NCBI RefSeq assembly: GCF_032452875.1
Contig: NC_083890.1
Span: 44,948,483-45,012,482, forward strand
Reading direction: 5' to 3'
DNA from: Bos javanicus
Taxonomy: Eukaryota > Chordata > Mammalia > Artiodactyla > Bovidae
Length of the DNA stretch: 64,000 bases
In this document: positions 33,653 to 44,218 of the stretch, piece after piece
Layout of the letters: each line of letters starts with the position of its first letter
How positions within the stretch are numbered: position 1 is the first letter of the stretch
Program-made: the position numbers and the translations under genes
Notes under the pieces: model-generated
The model's database searches: none
What the model saw: the letters and a program-made list of their open reading frames with translations, nothing else
What the model was told of the DNA's origin: nothing

Positions 33653-33872
33653 CGTGAAATACTGGGCCTTAAAATTTGTAGCTCTTGGGGTCTTAAAGGA
33701 TCGTGTTTCCTAATGATTAGTGTTAGCAAATGACTAATTAACTAATGGTTGCATTTATAAAGTCACAGAGGTCTCATAACTTACTATAACACTCTTGGAT
33801 TTATTTTACGTAAATTTACTGAAGTCAGTACCCCATCCTGCTTCCAGGAAATTTACACCCCTCGCCTTTAAA

Positions 33873-34105
33873 TGGGGCTTCCTAGGTGGCTTCTTAGTGG
33901 TAAAGAACTGCCTGCCAATTCAGGAGACATGAGAGATGCAGGTTCGATCCCTGGGTCAGAAAGATCCCCTGGAGGAAGGCATGGCAACCTACTTCAGTAT
34001 TCTTGCCTGGAGAATCCTATGGACAGAGGATCCTGGTGGGCTACAGTCCATGGGGTCGCAAAGGGTCAGTCAGACATGACTAAAGTGACTTAGCATGCCC
34101 GCACT
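33873..34105 (+). repeat. Bov-tA SINE, sense
   Basis: GGGGCTTCCTAGGTGGCTTC, GGTTCGATCCCTGGGTCAG, GGTGGGCTACAGTCCATGGG. It contains the GAGACATGAGAGATGCAGG spacer variant. No clear TSD. Confidence 0.88.
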
Positions 34106-34404
34106 TCTTTAGACAGCCTTAATTTCTAGTGGGCTGAATATCCATTATGGACCCTGAGAACAAAGTCTGACTTAATACAAGTCAGCATTCTAAGAGTGTC
34201 TCATTTCTTTCTGAGGCCACCTCAGGGGATTCAAAGGATTGACGCCTGGGGCGTGAGGTGATTTGTGGGAATTTCACGGAGAACTGGTCACCATGACCGA
34301 TTCCTGCCTGGTGCCTAAGGAGAGTAGAGGAAGGAGAGGAGAGATGTGAGTCTCTGAGGGAGTAAACTGACCCAGGGAAGAGGCAGCCAGTTCTCTGTGG
34401 AGAG

Positions 34405-34545
34405 GGAAGGCAGCATAGCCTAGCGGTTATCATTGGCTCTAGGAGCATGGGCTCTGTGGGCAGCTCCTCGGTTCTACCACTCCTGACCCCAGGCTGGATA
34501 TTTCTTTGTCTCTTACTTCCAAATCTGTCAGACAGAAAAAAAATA
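34405..34545 (+). repeat. MIR SINE, sense
   Basis: GCAGCATAGCCTAGCGGTTA, GGAGCATGGGCTCTGTGG and GTTCTACCACTCCTGACC fit the MIR 5' half. Confidence 0.65.
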
Positions 34546-35419
34546 GTGCTTAACCACAGACTGACTGTGAGGGACAAAGGACCTGACATGAGGGAAGCAC
34601 CCAGAATGGTGTTAAGCAGTAAACAGTGGAATGAGAAGATGGGAGAATGCTGGTGAGTTTCTAGTCATCTCAGCTAGAGCAGGGGTGGGGCAGAGGGGAG
34701 GGGATTTTGTGGGACATCAGTCCCCTCCCTGAGCACCATGGGTGGTGGGTCATGGATTCAGGCAAGGATCACCCACGTGCCTCACTGCTCAAGTATCTGC
34801 CTCCATGGGCTTTGTGCTCCAACTCCCCAGCTGGCAGAGGCCCACAGTGGAGTCCCTGCTTTATCTACGTAACAGAGGCCCAGTGGATGCTCAAGGGGGT
34901 GGGGGCAGCACCCTAGGGGAGAGTCTGCAGGCTCAAGTAGAGGGCAGTGAATCCCACTGAATGTGAAAGCTCCCAGAAGCTGGGCATGGAGATCAGGCAG
35001 TGCTGTCGGACACCCTCCGGGTGCTCATGTTGGCAGGGCTTCCAGAGCCTTGATCTTCCACAAACGTTACGTTCCCTCCACTCTGTCTGCTCCACTTCCA
35101 TCCAGGGGTGGTCCTGGATTCCCCAGGGAATGCAAGCTGGGGAGAGGAGATAGAGGGAATTTTCAGCTACAATTTAAACTGGCTTGCAGAATTCATAGAG
35201 TTTGCTGGATTTTCCTCTTTTGAAAAATAAACTTCCTTCTGAAACGTGGTTGGAGGTGGTGCCTCATAACTGGGATCTCCAGGGGAGATTCTGGGCAAGC
35301 CCCTCCCTGTTTCCCACGCCCCACTTTATCGACAGAGGCACTGATATTTCCCTCCGCTCTTCATATAAAATTGCCCAAGTCAGGCAGCTCTGACTCGAGT
35401 ATCATCAAGCTGTCTGGCT
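34546..35419. other. ADTRP intron 1, no feature recognised
   Basis: GC-moderate. Overlapping short frames at 34707-35223 have no recognisable domain. Confidence 0.4.
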
Positions 35420-35645
35420 CTTTGGCTTCCCTGGTGGCTCAGATGGTAAAGAATCTGCCTGCCAATTCAGGAGCCCCATGTGTGATCTCTGGGTCAGGAA
35501 GATCCCCTGGAGGAGGAAATGGCAACCCACTCCAGGATGCTTGCCTGGAGAATCCCATGGACAGAGGAGCCTGGTGGGCTACAGTCCATGGGGTCACAAA
35601 CAGCCAGACACGACTGAGCTACTTTCACTTTCACTTTCAGGCTCT
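35420..35645 (+). repeat. Bov-tA SINE, sense
   Basis: GGCTTCCCTGGTGGCTCAGA, GGCAACCCACTCCAGGATG, CACTTTCACTTTCA tail. A short flank GGCTCT on both sides may be the TSD. Confidence 0.9.
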
Positions 35646-37674
35646 CAGGATGACAACAGCAACTCCAGTGCATAGGTCCTCAGGGATGGCAGAGCAGGGC
35701 CAGGGGGAGAGAGATGCTTGGGGACATCTCATCGTCCAAAGTCCAAGGTAACCCGTGAACAGTGAGAAGACAGGGATTCATTTACAGTATACAGAGCCCA
35801 CTTCCATACTTGGGACCAACCTCTGATTTCCATCATCAGTCTAATATATTCACTCTCAAGCTCAACAGAGTCAGAAATAAATATACTTAACTGTCTATTC
35901 CACAAAAACGCTTGAGACCACTGCTTTTACCTCTCAGAGAGCGGAAAGAATGTGGGCTGATAGGAGGGGAGAGTCCCCACCAGCACCCGAATAAAAGAAC
36001 TGCAATTTATTGAGTAACCACAACAACCTTTTGGGAAGTTCACTCTGCACAGTATAAAGACTAGTGGCTGAAGGAAGGCCTAGCTTCCTGGGTGCCCCTC
36101 ACTTGCCGTGTTCTCCTGAGTGAGTTACCTACCTTCTCTGTGCCTCGTGCATAGTGGCTGTGTGGTGTGGCGCACGGACTCCTGCCCTTCCCAGCCTCAA
36201 GGTACTCAATCCCCAGCTCCTGGGAGGAGGGTTGACTGCTGATTCCTTACATGCGAGCGCCTGTCCCGCAGCTGTCCTCAGCAGAAGGGAGCAGCCAGGA
36301 CCAGGGCTTAAGGCCAGTGACCAGCGGACCTGGGCTCCAGAGGCTGGCCTCCAGGGCAACTCTGACGGCAGAGCGAGCTCCAGAGCTCCTTCCCAGAGTG
36401 CGAGAGCAGCTGATGGCCCTCAGCTGCACTGCCCTTCCGGTTTTCCTGGCTCCCTTCCTCTTGAGCCCTCCTCTTTGAACACTCGGCAGGTAGCTCTCAG
36501 CATCTCAGATGCTGTTTCTCGAGGAACCTGACCCACAAAATGTGAGTCAATGTACAGAAACGGTTCCTCTGCCACCGCCTCTTTCTTCTTCTTCCTAATA
36601 AAGACATATTAACATAGAGCCTGCCCTGGTCTGTATCATGTCTAATTTCTGGCACCTAACAGACATTCTGTGAATGTTGGCTGCACATGATTAAAACATG
36701 ACTCCCACTGCTAAGAGTGACTTTCTAGAGAAGCCCATCCCACTGGTAAGACAGTCTACCCCATGGCCATCCTTCCCCTACACAGAAGCCAGCTGTGATC
36801 AGCTGCACAACACAGGCCAAGCACTCTGACAAATATATCTTCCTTCCAACCTGTCCCTCAATGTTCTTAATTCACCACTAGATCTCCAGGGAAGCCCCAG
36901 TTCAGATCCATTTGGCAAAGGCTTCCTCTACTTGCCCCAAGCGCCACCACCCTGACCACCACAGTTACATATTAATAAAACTCCTCAGAACTAATCCCCA
37001 TTTGCTGCTTTATTCTGGATTAATCTCCAGTGCAAGTGTTGCATCATTCTGAAGGCGAGACCTGAGAAAGTCCCAGCCTGTCTGAGTCAGGCACGGAGAG
37101 CTGAGCTGGGCGTTGTATTACTTGACTCATTCAATCAGAGCTGTAATGCCTTGCTCAGGAAATTTGTGGAATCTCCCTCTGTGGAATTATTTTTAAATGA
37201 AGCAATTCTCATTTCCTGGGATAGGTTAATAGGGTTCTGGCTTAAAGCAAGGAAAATAAACTTGATGGCTTAGAAAGGTTAATAAGCTTCTGTGTTCTCA
37301 AGATTTTTGTGAATCTTGTGAAGACGTACAAATGTAAAAACTGAATATCCTTTAGCTGTGGTTTCTTAAATTGCACTAGTTATAAAAAATGTAAATTAAG
37401 CTCTCCCAGGTGGTAAGTTTGTCAGCTAGCAATAAAAATGGAAGACCGTGAACAAACTTAGATCAGCAGCATTTCAGGAGAAGGCATCAAAGAGCCAATG
37501 GAATTACGCAAGAAAACATAAATTAGAGGACAGCAACTCTGAAGTAAACCCTGACTGAGAAGATACCATCAGCTCTGCTTTTCTGAGCAGCCAAAATAGT
37601 TGAGGAATGTAAACAACAGTAGTTTTGTTGTAAGAGCCATAAAAGGTGGCCAGTGGTCCTATCTTCTTTGAATG
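35646..37674. other. ADTRP intron 1, no gene recognised
   Basis: 36150-36480 is GC-rich with overlapping frames of 60-125 codons and no domain. It has no splice-bounded conservation that I can see. The rest is AT-richer single-copy-looking intron. Confidence 0.4.
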
Positions 37675-38045
37675 CTACTGTATTAATTTGCTGCTATAAC
37701 AGCGCACCACAGGCTAGGGGACTTGAACAGCAGAAATTTCCTCAGAGTTCTGGAGGCCAGAAGTCCACGACCAAGCGGTAGCGGGGTTGCTTCTACAAGC
37801 CTCTCTTGTTGGCTTGCAGATGGCTGCGTCTCCCTGTCTTCACGTGGTCTACCCTCCGTGTGGTTCTGTGTCCTTATCTCCTCTTCTTATAAGGACACCG
37901 GTCCACCCTACCGTCCTCATTTTAACTTCATCAGCTCTTTAAAGGCCCTACGTCCAAACACAGCCCCTTTCTGAGGTACTGAGGGTTATAACTTCAACAT
38001 GTGAATTTGGGTGGGGGAGTGGGTACCATTCAGTCCATAACAGCT
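37675..38045 (-). repeat. LTR-like interspersed repeat (MaLR/ERVL-type sentence), antisense
   Basis: TTAATTTGCTGCTATAACAG, GTTCTGGAGGCCAGAAGTCC, GGCTGCGTCTCCCTGTCTTC, CCTTATCTCCTCTTCTTATA and ACCATTCAGTCCATAACAG. It is a common old mammalian repeat. The exact family is not certain. Confidence 0.6.
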
Positions 38046-38223
38046 GCCATGTTCCCCTTGACTATTCTTTCTGTGAGTGTCTTCTCAACATTCCAGTGTA
38101 TCATCCTTAGAGAATGAGCAGACGAGTGTCCGTTTTGTGAGCTGATTCAAACCTGGCCTCAAGGCCTTCCCTGAAGCCTCCCTCTCCTTGCTCCCAGCTC
38201 TGCTGTGAGCATCCTCTAGGCCC

Positions 38224-38648
38224 TGTGTGCCTGCTCAGTCGCTTCAGTCCCGTCCGACTCTGTGGCCCCATGGACTGTAGCCCACCAGCTCCTCTGTCCA
38301 TGGGATTCCCCTGGCTAGAATACTGGAATGGGTAGCTATGCACTCCTCCAGGGGATCTTCCCAACTCAGGGATCAAACCTGCATCTCTCATGCCTCCTGC
38401 ATTAGCAGGCGGGTTCTTTACCTTTGAGGGCTTCCCTGATAGCTCAGTTGGTAAAGAATCCGCCTGCAATGTGGGAGACCTGGGTCCGATTCCTGGGTCG
38501 GGAAGACCCCCAAGAGAAGGGAAAGGCTGCCCACTCCAGGATCTGGCCTGGAGAATTCCATGGACTGTATAGTCCACGGGGTCTCAAAGAGTCAGACACG
38601 ACTGAGCACCTTTCATTTTCTTTACCTTTAGGGCTACCTGGGAAACCC
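38224..38648 (-). repeat. Bov-tA SINE, antisense, split by a second SINE
   Basis: The main part (38224-38425) runs from TGCTCAGTCGCTTCAGTCC to GCGGGTTCTTTACCTTT. Its last bases (GGGCTACCTGGGAAACCC) reappear at 38631-38648, after the inner element. Confidence 0.9.
38414..38629 (+). repeat. Bov-tA SINE, sense, inserted in the antisense SINE, 12 bp TSD
   Basis: Head GGCTTCCCTGATAGCTCAG, tail GAGCACCTTTCATT. TTCTTTACCTTT flanks exactly at 38414-38425 and 38618-38629, and that sequence is part of the host SINE. The two SINEs form adjacent inverted repeats. Confidence 0.92.
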
Positions 38649-38739
38649 TCAAGCCCTCACTCTCCCTTATTTATTTCTTTTGGCAACCCCCTATCCCCTG
38701 CCTCCTGGGCTCCTCCACAAGGGCCCCATAGAGACTCCT

Positions 38740-39310
38740 TGTTGATGCAGACGGTGGCGCGGCACTGCGGGTGGAGATCAGTGGAGACAAGGCTGCCTCA
38801 TGTCCACAGTGGGCATCTCTCCAAGGCAGCGTCCGCCTGCGAGCTGAGGGGAGAGGGGAGACGGGGTTGATGGGTTTGTGGGCTCAAGTTGTGTCGGAGA
38901 AGGAGAAGCCCCGGAGGCTGTGAGTAAGAGCCGGTGAGAGCCCACTTTCCGTGTTCTGCAACTGGGAAAAGGCAAGAGAAAGTCAGGATGCGCTTGACGT
39001 GGGATGACACGAGGAAGGTCCCTGCAGAAAGCAGTCACGTGGACTTCACATGCTGGGCGGAGGCCGCTCTCCCCGAGGAGGGAAAACCTGGCAGACGCTC
39101 AGTGCTCAGCGCGTGATGAATTGCCGTGTTGACAGAACGGTGCAGGCCTCCTCACCGGGGCCCAGGCCCCCGCCGGCCCTCCCTGACTCCAGCAGCTGCC
39201 TACGCTGTCCTCGGGGGGCGAGCTGAAGGCCGCTGGGGAGGAAGGAAGGAGAGGCCTCTGCAGCCAGCTTCCGCGGGCAGAGGCTGCCCCCCGGTTCTGC
39301 AGCTCTGAAG
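38740..39310. other. GC/CpG-richer block in ADTRP intron 1
   Basis: About 570 bases clearly richer in G+C and CpG than the surroundings (for example GGTGGCGCGGCACTGCGG, CCCCCGCCGGCCCTCC, GGGGGGCGAGCTGAAGG). It is not part of a SINE or L1 I recognise. It could be an intragenic CpG island, alternative promoter or enhancer, or only a GC-rich unique segment. Open frames here have no recognisable domain. Confidence 0.5.
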
Positions 39311-39379
39311 GGGCAGAACAGCAGGAGTGAATGACAAGTCCGGGGGTGGTGGCAGCCTCTTCCTGGCCTTTAAAACTGT

Positions 39380-39600
39380 TGCCCACGGTGGTGCCAGTGG
39401 TAAAGAATGCACTTGCCCATGCAGGAGACTTAAAGAGACATGCGTTCGATCCCTGGGTGGGGAAGATCCCCTGGAGGAGGGCATGGAAACCCACTCCAGT
39501 ATTCTTGCCTGGAGAATCCCATGGACAGAGGAGCCTGGTGGGCTAGGGTCCCATAGCGTTGCAGAGTCCGACACGACTGAAGTGACTTCCCACACTTTGT
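39380..39600 (+). repeat. Bov-tA SINE, sense, degraded head
   Basis: AGTGGTAAAGAATGCACTTG, CGTTCGATCCCTGGGTGGG, CATGGACAGAGGAGCCTGG. The first ~15 bases are poorly preserved. Confidence 0.87.
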
Positions 39601-39889
39601 TGCACACCCATCCTCGCTGGAAGGCCCCCTTCTGGCTTGAAGCTTCCTCCTCAGGGTCAGATAGGCGTTCTTGCATGTTCCTGCTTTTCTATCATCTGGT
39701 CATTCTTGGCTACTTTGCGGCCCCTCCTGCCCCTTAGAGGAGGGTGTTTCCTCAGCCTTGGCTGCCTGCTTCTCTCCTCTTCCTTCTGTCATCTCTTCAG
39801 AAACCTCATTCCACCATGGAGCTTCACTTTCTGCATCTGGGCAGCCCCGCCTCCCTGGAGACTGCGAGGTCTGCGTTTGCAAAAGCAAG

Positions 39890-40075
39890 TTCCTCTAGAC
39901 AAGTGATTCTCAACCTTGGCTGCTCTGATGGAATCACCCGAGAGAATGTTTTAACATCCTGAAGCTAGGTTGCACCCGAAGACTCATTACATTAGAATCT
40001 TTGGGGGCTGAGAATCAGACTTCGGGATTTTTTGGAGTCATTTTTAATTCTCCCACCTGGAGACAGTGGTCTCTG
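39890..40075 (+). repeat. MER5-like hAT DNA transposon
   Basis: AAGTGATTCTCAACCTTGGC, GGAATCACCCGAGAGAATG, then GACTTCGGGATTTTTTGG. Diverged MER5/Charlie-type end. Confidence 0.55.
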
Positions 40076-40169
40076 GTCTGAGCTCCCACAGTGGTTTCAT
40101 CTTTGTTCTTAGACAACTGACACGTGGTTTGTTTGTTTGTGGGTTGTAAAGTCTGGCTTGAAAAACAAA

Positions 40170-40350
40170 CTGGGTTTCCTGGCCTTGATATTTATCAACC
40201 ATGAGACTTCAGGCAAGTTTGTTCAGCCTCAATTTTCTCGTCTGTAAATGGGATGTGGAGAGGAATAATACTACTTACCTCAGGGGGTTGCTACAAGAAA
40301 CTGAAAGCTTAGATCAGTGCCTGGCATACAACAGGAAATCAATAAAAGTC
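40170..40350 (+). repeat. MIR SINE, sense
   Basis: CTCAATTTTCTCGTCTGTAA, ATGGGATGTGGAGAGGAATA and GATCAGTGCCTGGCATACAA follow MIR. Confidence 0.8.
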
Positions 40351-40424
40351 AACTATTACCCCCAAATCAGCTATCATAGTTTTGAGTAGTCAGTAAGATT
40401 TGTAAATGATAAATTTGTGTCTAA

Positions 40425-40605
40425 TCCAGTGGTTCTAGAACCTAAGCCTTTAAAAAGATCACCTGAAGAGTTTATTAGAAAACAAATTCCTGGGCTCTAT
40501 CCCCAGAGTCTCTGATTCTGCAGGCTGGGGATGGGGTGGGGAGGGGCTGAGCACCCTCATTTCTAACAGACTGGGGGGCATTGCAGGTCTGAGGACCCAG
40601 GTGGG
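40425..40605 (+). repeat. MER5A-like hAT DNA transposon
   Basis: CCAGTGGTTCTAGAACC, GATCACCTGAAGAGTTTATT, CAAATTCCTGGGCTCTATCC, CAGAGTCTCTGATTCTGCAG. Confidence 0.75.
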
Positions 40606-40989
40606 AGCGTCCCTGCCCTCTTCCCCCAGCGTCCTTTCCTGCTCACCCCTGCTGCCGCAGGAGTGGCAGGAGGCCAGCTTGGCTAGAGGTCTTCTAGGGT
40701 CCCGGACACCGAGATTGTTTTCCAGCCACCGATGTGGTTGATCATTAATTAGTCCAACTGCCCAGGTACCAGAACTTGCCTGACTCAGACTCGGAGCAGA
40801 GTCCAGGTTGTTCTTTCTGTACCAATCAGAGCTCTCAAGGAACAGGATGGATTCTGAGGCAATAACTCAAAACCAGCTCCTAGTCTGTACTGTCATGACA
40901 CTTTTTAGAAGCTGTGGGTTTGTGGCAAACTGTGCGAATGGACAGAGTCTGCTCTGATTGTGATCTATGTCCTCAAAAACGACCCTGCT

Positions 40990-41405
40990 TCTTTTTTTTT
41001 AAATAAAAAATTATTTATTTTTAATTGAAGGATAATTGCTTTACAATATTGGTTTCATTTCTGTCATACATCAGGGGGGGCTTCCCTGGTGGCTCAAACG
41101 GTAAAGAATCTGCCTTCAATGCAGGAGACTCAGGTTTGATCCCTGGGTCGGGAAGGTCCCTGAAGAAGGGAATGGCAACCCACTCCCGTATTCTGGCTGG
41201 GATGGTTCCACAGGCAGAGGATCCTGGTGGGCTACAGTCCCTAGGGTCGCAAGGAGTCAGGCGCGACTGAGTGACTAACACTTTCACTTTCACTGGCAGA
41301 TATCAGCTGGAATTAGCCATAGCCAATGTACGTATGTACATAGCCATTGTACATATGTCCCCTCCCTCTTGAACCTCCCTCCCACCTCCCACCTTTCCCC
41401 TCTCA
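40990..41405 (-). repeat. Ruminant L1 3' end, antisense, split by a SINE
   Basis: T9 run, then ATTGAAGGATAATTGCTTTA before the SINE, and after it GTACATATGTCCCCTCCCTC and TTGAACCTCCCTCCCACCTC, the continuation of the L1 3'UTR in reverse. Confidence 0.8.
41076..41297 (+). repeat. Bov-tA SINE, sense, inside L1 3' end
   Basis: GGGGGGGCTTCCCTGGTGGC, TTGATCCCTGGGTCGGGAAG, ACACTTTCACTTTCACT tail. Confidence 0.92.
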
Positions 41406-41707
41406 GGCGAGGAGAACAGACTTACAGAGACGGGCAGGGGGGAGGAAGGAGAGGGTGAGACGGACAGAGAGAGAAGCAGGGAAGCACATACGCCGCCATA
41501 TGGGACACAGATAGCCAGCGGGGATTTTCAGGATGACGCAGGGCACTCAGACTGGTGCTCCGTAACAGCCTGCTTCTGTTTTACCCCCAAGGTACTCAGA
41601 TGTACCCGAGCCCACCAGGTGCTCTATCCCTGTGGACTGAAATCACTCCCTCAGACAGATAGTCTCTGCAAAGCCTTCAGATTGACCCTCTTTGTTTTTA
41701 GGTGTTT

Positions 41708-41810
41708 TTTTTTTTTTTTTTTTAGTTTATTTATTTTAATTGGAGGCTAATTACTTTACAATATTGTAGTGGTTTTGCCATACATTCTCATGAATCAGTC
41801 CCCTCTTAAT
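41708..41810 (-). repeat. Ruminant L1 3' end, antisense, short
   Basis: T17 run, then TTTATTTATTTTAATTGGAG, GCTAATTACTTTACAATATT and GTAGTGGTTTTGCCATACAT. Confidence 0.8.
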
Positions 41811-42365
41811 GAGGCGAGGAGGGGGCACTGGCTTCTTCCTCAGACACGCAAGATGCTGCTGTGTGGGTGTCCCCCGGGGGAGCACAGAGGTCCTTCGCAG
41901 TGCTCTTGACCCTGATTCTGGCTTCTCTAATGAGATTGCAGCACCAGGCTTTTAAAGCCATTTTCTTCCGAGGAAGGAGCCAGAACACATCCACCACTGA
42001 GTCTGGTGCTGTGCCCTGGTGCTGTTTACTTGATTTTCCCCTCCTCTGTGCAGCCAGGGCATCTATCTCATTACATTCTCCTGTTAAGCGGACTCTATTC
42101 TGTTTCCATTTTCACTCAAGTCCATTATGCTAACTACTGTACACATTATTATCCCCTAAACAACTTTACACATTCCGTTTTAGTGAGCAAGGTCAGGGCC
42201 CAGTGAGCTGAAAGACCAGCCTTCCAGTTGGCTCCCAACCAGAACAGCCAGCAGCCCCCTGCTCCTCAAATCAACCCTGCTCCCAGAGGGATGGCGCTTC
42301 ACGTCAGTGAAGAATGTATTAATTAAAGGAAATGAAAATGTGCTCATTTGTTGTAATGAATTTAG

Positions 42366-42500
42366 GTCTTGCAGGCCATTTTCTTCGGGGTGGCCTGCCT
42401 GGAAGATGTGCTGAAAAGAACCAAAGGGAAAAAAGACATTAAGTTTGTAACGGCCTTCAGGGACCTGCTTTTCACCACACTGGCTTTTCCGATATCCACA
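42366..42500 (+). CDS. ADTRP: ADTRP coding exon 2 (residues 52-96)
   Basis: 45 codons, VLQAIFFGVACLEDVLKR followed by a basic TKGKKDIKF loop and LLFTTLAFPIST, matching human ADTRP residues 52-96. The donor is ACA|GTAAGT, a strong consensus. The acceptor used here is the TTTAG ending at 42365. Its polypyrimidine tract is poor. A second in-frame AG follows 9 nt later (ending at 42374). Comparison with the human protein supports the upstream AG, because residues V-L-Q correspond to human L-L-Q. The segment completes the second membrane helix (about residues 43-62), makes a charged loop, and starts the third helix (about 85 onward). Confidence 0.93.
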
Positions 42501-44116
42501 GTAAGTTACAAAGATATACAGGTGATATAATGCACGTGTCATATGGACCAACGGTTCTCCTAGGCAGCAAGAGCCCATTACTGTAATCCATGGCAACTGC
42601 ATTTGCATAAATAGCCCGAGGACTGCATTGCACTGCCCAGTGTCTTGGGGAAATAAGACACATCACTGCCAAGATTTATCATTAGCTTTTGTATCTTTGT
42701 GAATGTTTGATATGAGATCCTTATTACTGTCTGGCAGGGAAGTCTAAAGGACCTTTCTTAACCAAAATACATCCAAGATAACCTTGGTTCCAACAAGATG
42801 ACGGGAATGGAGGGTGCTAAAGATGGACAGGGAGGCCTGGCGTGCTGCGATTCATGGGGTCGCAAAGAGTCGGACACGACTGAGCGACTGAACTGAACTG
42901 AAAGAGGGAGATGAATAACTTGCCTTTCCTACATTTGGTTTCACTTGAACAATAAGCATTTGTTACTTTTGCAAGTGGAAACCATTTTTTTAAAAAAGGT
43001 ATGAAACCTTCCAAAGTTGACATTTTGAGAGGAGAGAGACAGTCTGTCTGAAATACCTGGGGTGGGGCCCACAGTGCGTGGTGCCTCATGCATTTTGTTG
43101 AATGAGTGGACATCGGGAAAAAGTAAGACATATGCCAGGGGCAGTTGTAGCTGGTACTGTCCACATTTCTACAACATCACTCACGATCTCATTCATTAGT
43201 TAGAATGAAAACAAACTGAAGCCAGGCACACCAGTGGCCCAGCAGGGCCTGTAATGAAAAATGACTATCTCCTTCCACCTGTCATTGTCCTGCTTCCTAC
43301 AGTATTGAGACTTTAAACTTAAATCCAGCATGAAACTCTCCAAGCACTAATGAGTTCTCAGATGGCAGAGCAAGTACTGGCATTCCAATCTTACTTTGCA
43401 GGACACCTTCTCCTCCACCCCCAAAAATCTTCTAAAGCCCAAGTTGCTTAACAATGGAGTTTATTCATTTTTTCTAAGAGTTAGAAATTGAGCCTTTGGA
43501 ATTTAAGAAGATAGGACAATCAGAAGATTAATGTTTTGTTTTGTTTTTTTATCTCTGCATTGATTTTGTAGCATGGAAGGCAGAGACTGAAAAGATAGCC
43601 AAGGGGTACAAGAGGATGGAGATCAATCCAGCGTTCTGAGCAAGAAAGAGATCCAACTGTCAGTTAACTAGCTTGGTGGATTATCCTGGGGGCTTGTCAC
43701 TTATCCTCCCCCCCAACCCCGACCCCGTCTCCCTGCTCCCCTGGCCACGCCTACCTAGAGAGTGGGCAAGCTGTAAGGCTTAGCCACTCCATTTGGCTGC
43801 TTTCAACCTCCTGGGGAAGCTTAGAGAAGAGAAAAGTCATTGGTTAAAATGAAATGACTTAACGATCTGCAAATTCTGTTTCTCTACATCCTCTTTGCCT
43901 GCCACAATGACAACTGATTCCTAACTCTCTCAAGTCCCCAGAGACTGAGCGTTGTAATTCTGTGATTAATAATTTTTTCCTTCATTTAATAATTCTATAT
44001 AAGAATGTATCTTTAAAACTGGTATCTATTTTTATTTTGCTATGTTTCTCAACTATCTTAGGAAGCGCTGATTGAAAATAAACCTAATGGTGTTATTTTT
44101 CTGTTCTATTTTGCAG
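42501..44116 (+). other. ADTRP intron 2 (1.6 kb)
   Basis: Bounded by GTAAGT (42501) and TTGCAG (44116). It contains a BovB 3' tail at about 42818-42902 and a C-rich stretch at 43707-43730. No other feature recognised. Confidence 0.85.
42815..42902 (+). repeat. BovB LINE extreme 3' end, sense (ADTRP intron 2)
   Basis: GATGGACAGGGAGGCCTGGC, GGGGTCGCAAAGAGTCGGAC and CTGAACTGAACTGA tail. About 85 bases, very strongly 5'-truncated. Confidence 0.88.
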
Positions 44117-44218
44117 TTTGTATTTCTGTCATTCTGGATTCTCTTTCTCTATGATAGAGAACTCGTTTACCCTAAGGCCCTAGATAACGTCTTTCCAGTG
44201 TGGCTGAATCATGGAATG
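44117..44218 (+). CDS. ADTRP: ADTRP coding exon 3 (residues 97-130)
   Basis: 34 codons beginning FVFLSFWILFLYDREL and ending VWLNHGM, flanked by a good acceptor (TTCTATTTTGCAG) and donor (ATG|GTGAGT). It matches human ADTRP residues 97-130 with conservative changes. It completes the third membrane helix (to about residue 108) and a short loop with the family's W-L-N-H-x-M signature. The reported catalytic His131 would be the first codon of the next exon, which is not in this window. The reading frame is open with no disabling change. Confidence 0.93.

Noticed and set aside
36154..36531. 125-codon frame in a GC-rich part of intron 1
   Set aside because: Overlapping frames on both strands of similar quality, no domain, no conservation evidence available.
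38107..38577. 156-codon minus-strand open frame
   Set aside because: It is a translation of the two nested Bov-tA SINEs. Similar peptides (DPGIGPRSPTLQADSL type) occur at every SINE in the window.
39200..39676. 158-codon minus-strand open frame and overlapping frames
   Set aside because: It covers the Bov-tA at 39380-39600 plus GC-rich intron. The central peptide is the usual SINE translation, with no domain.
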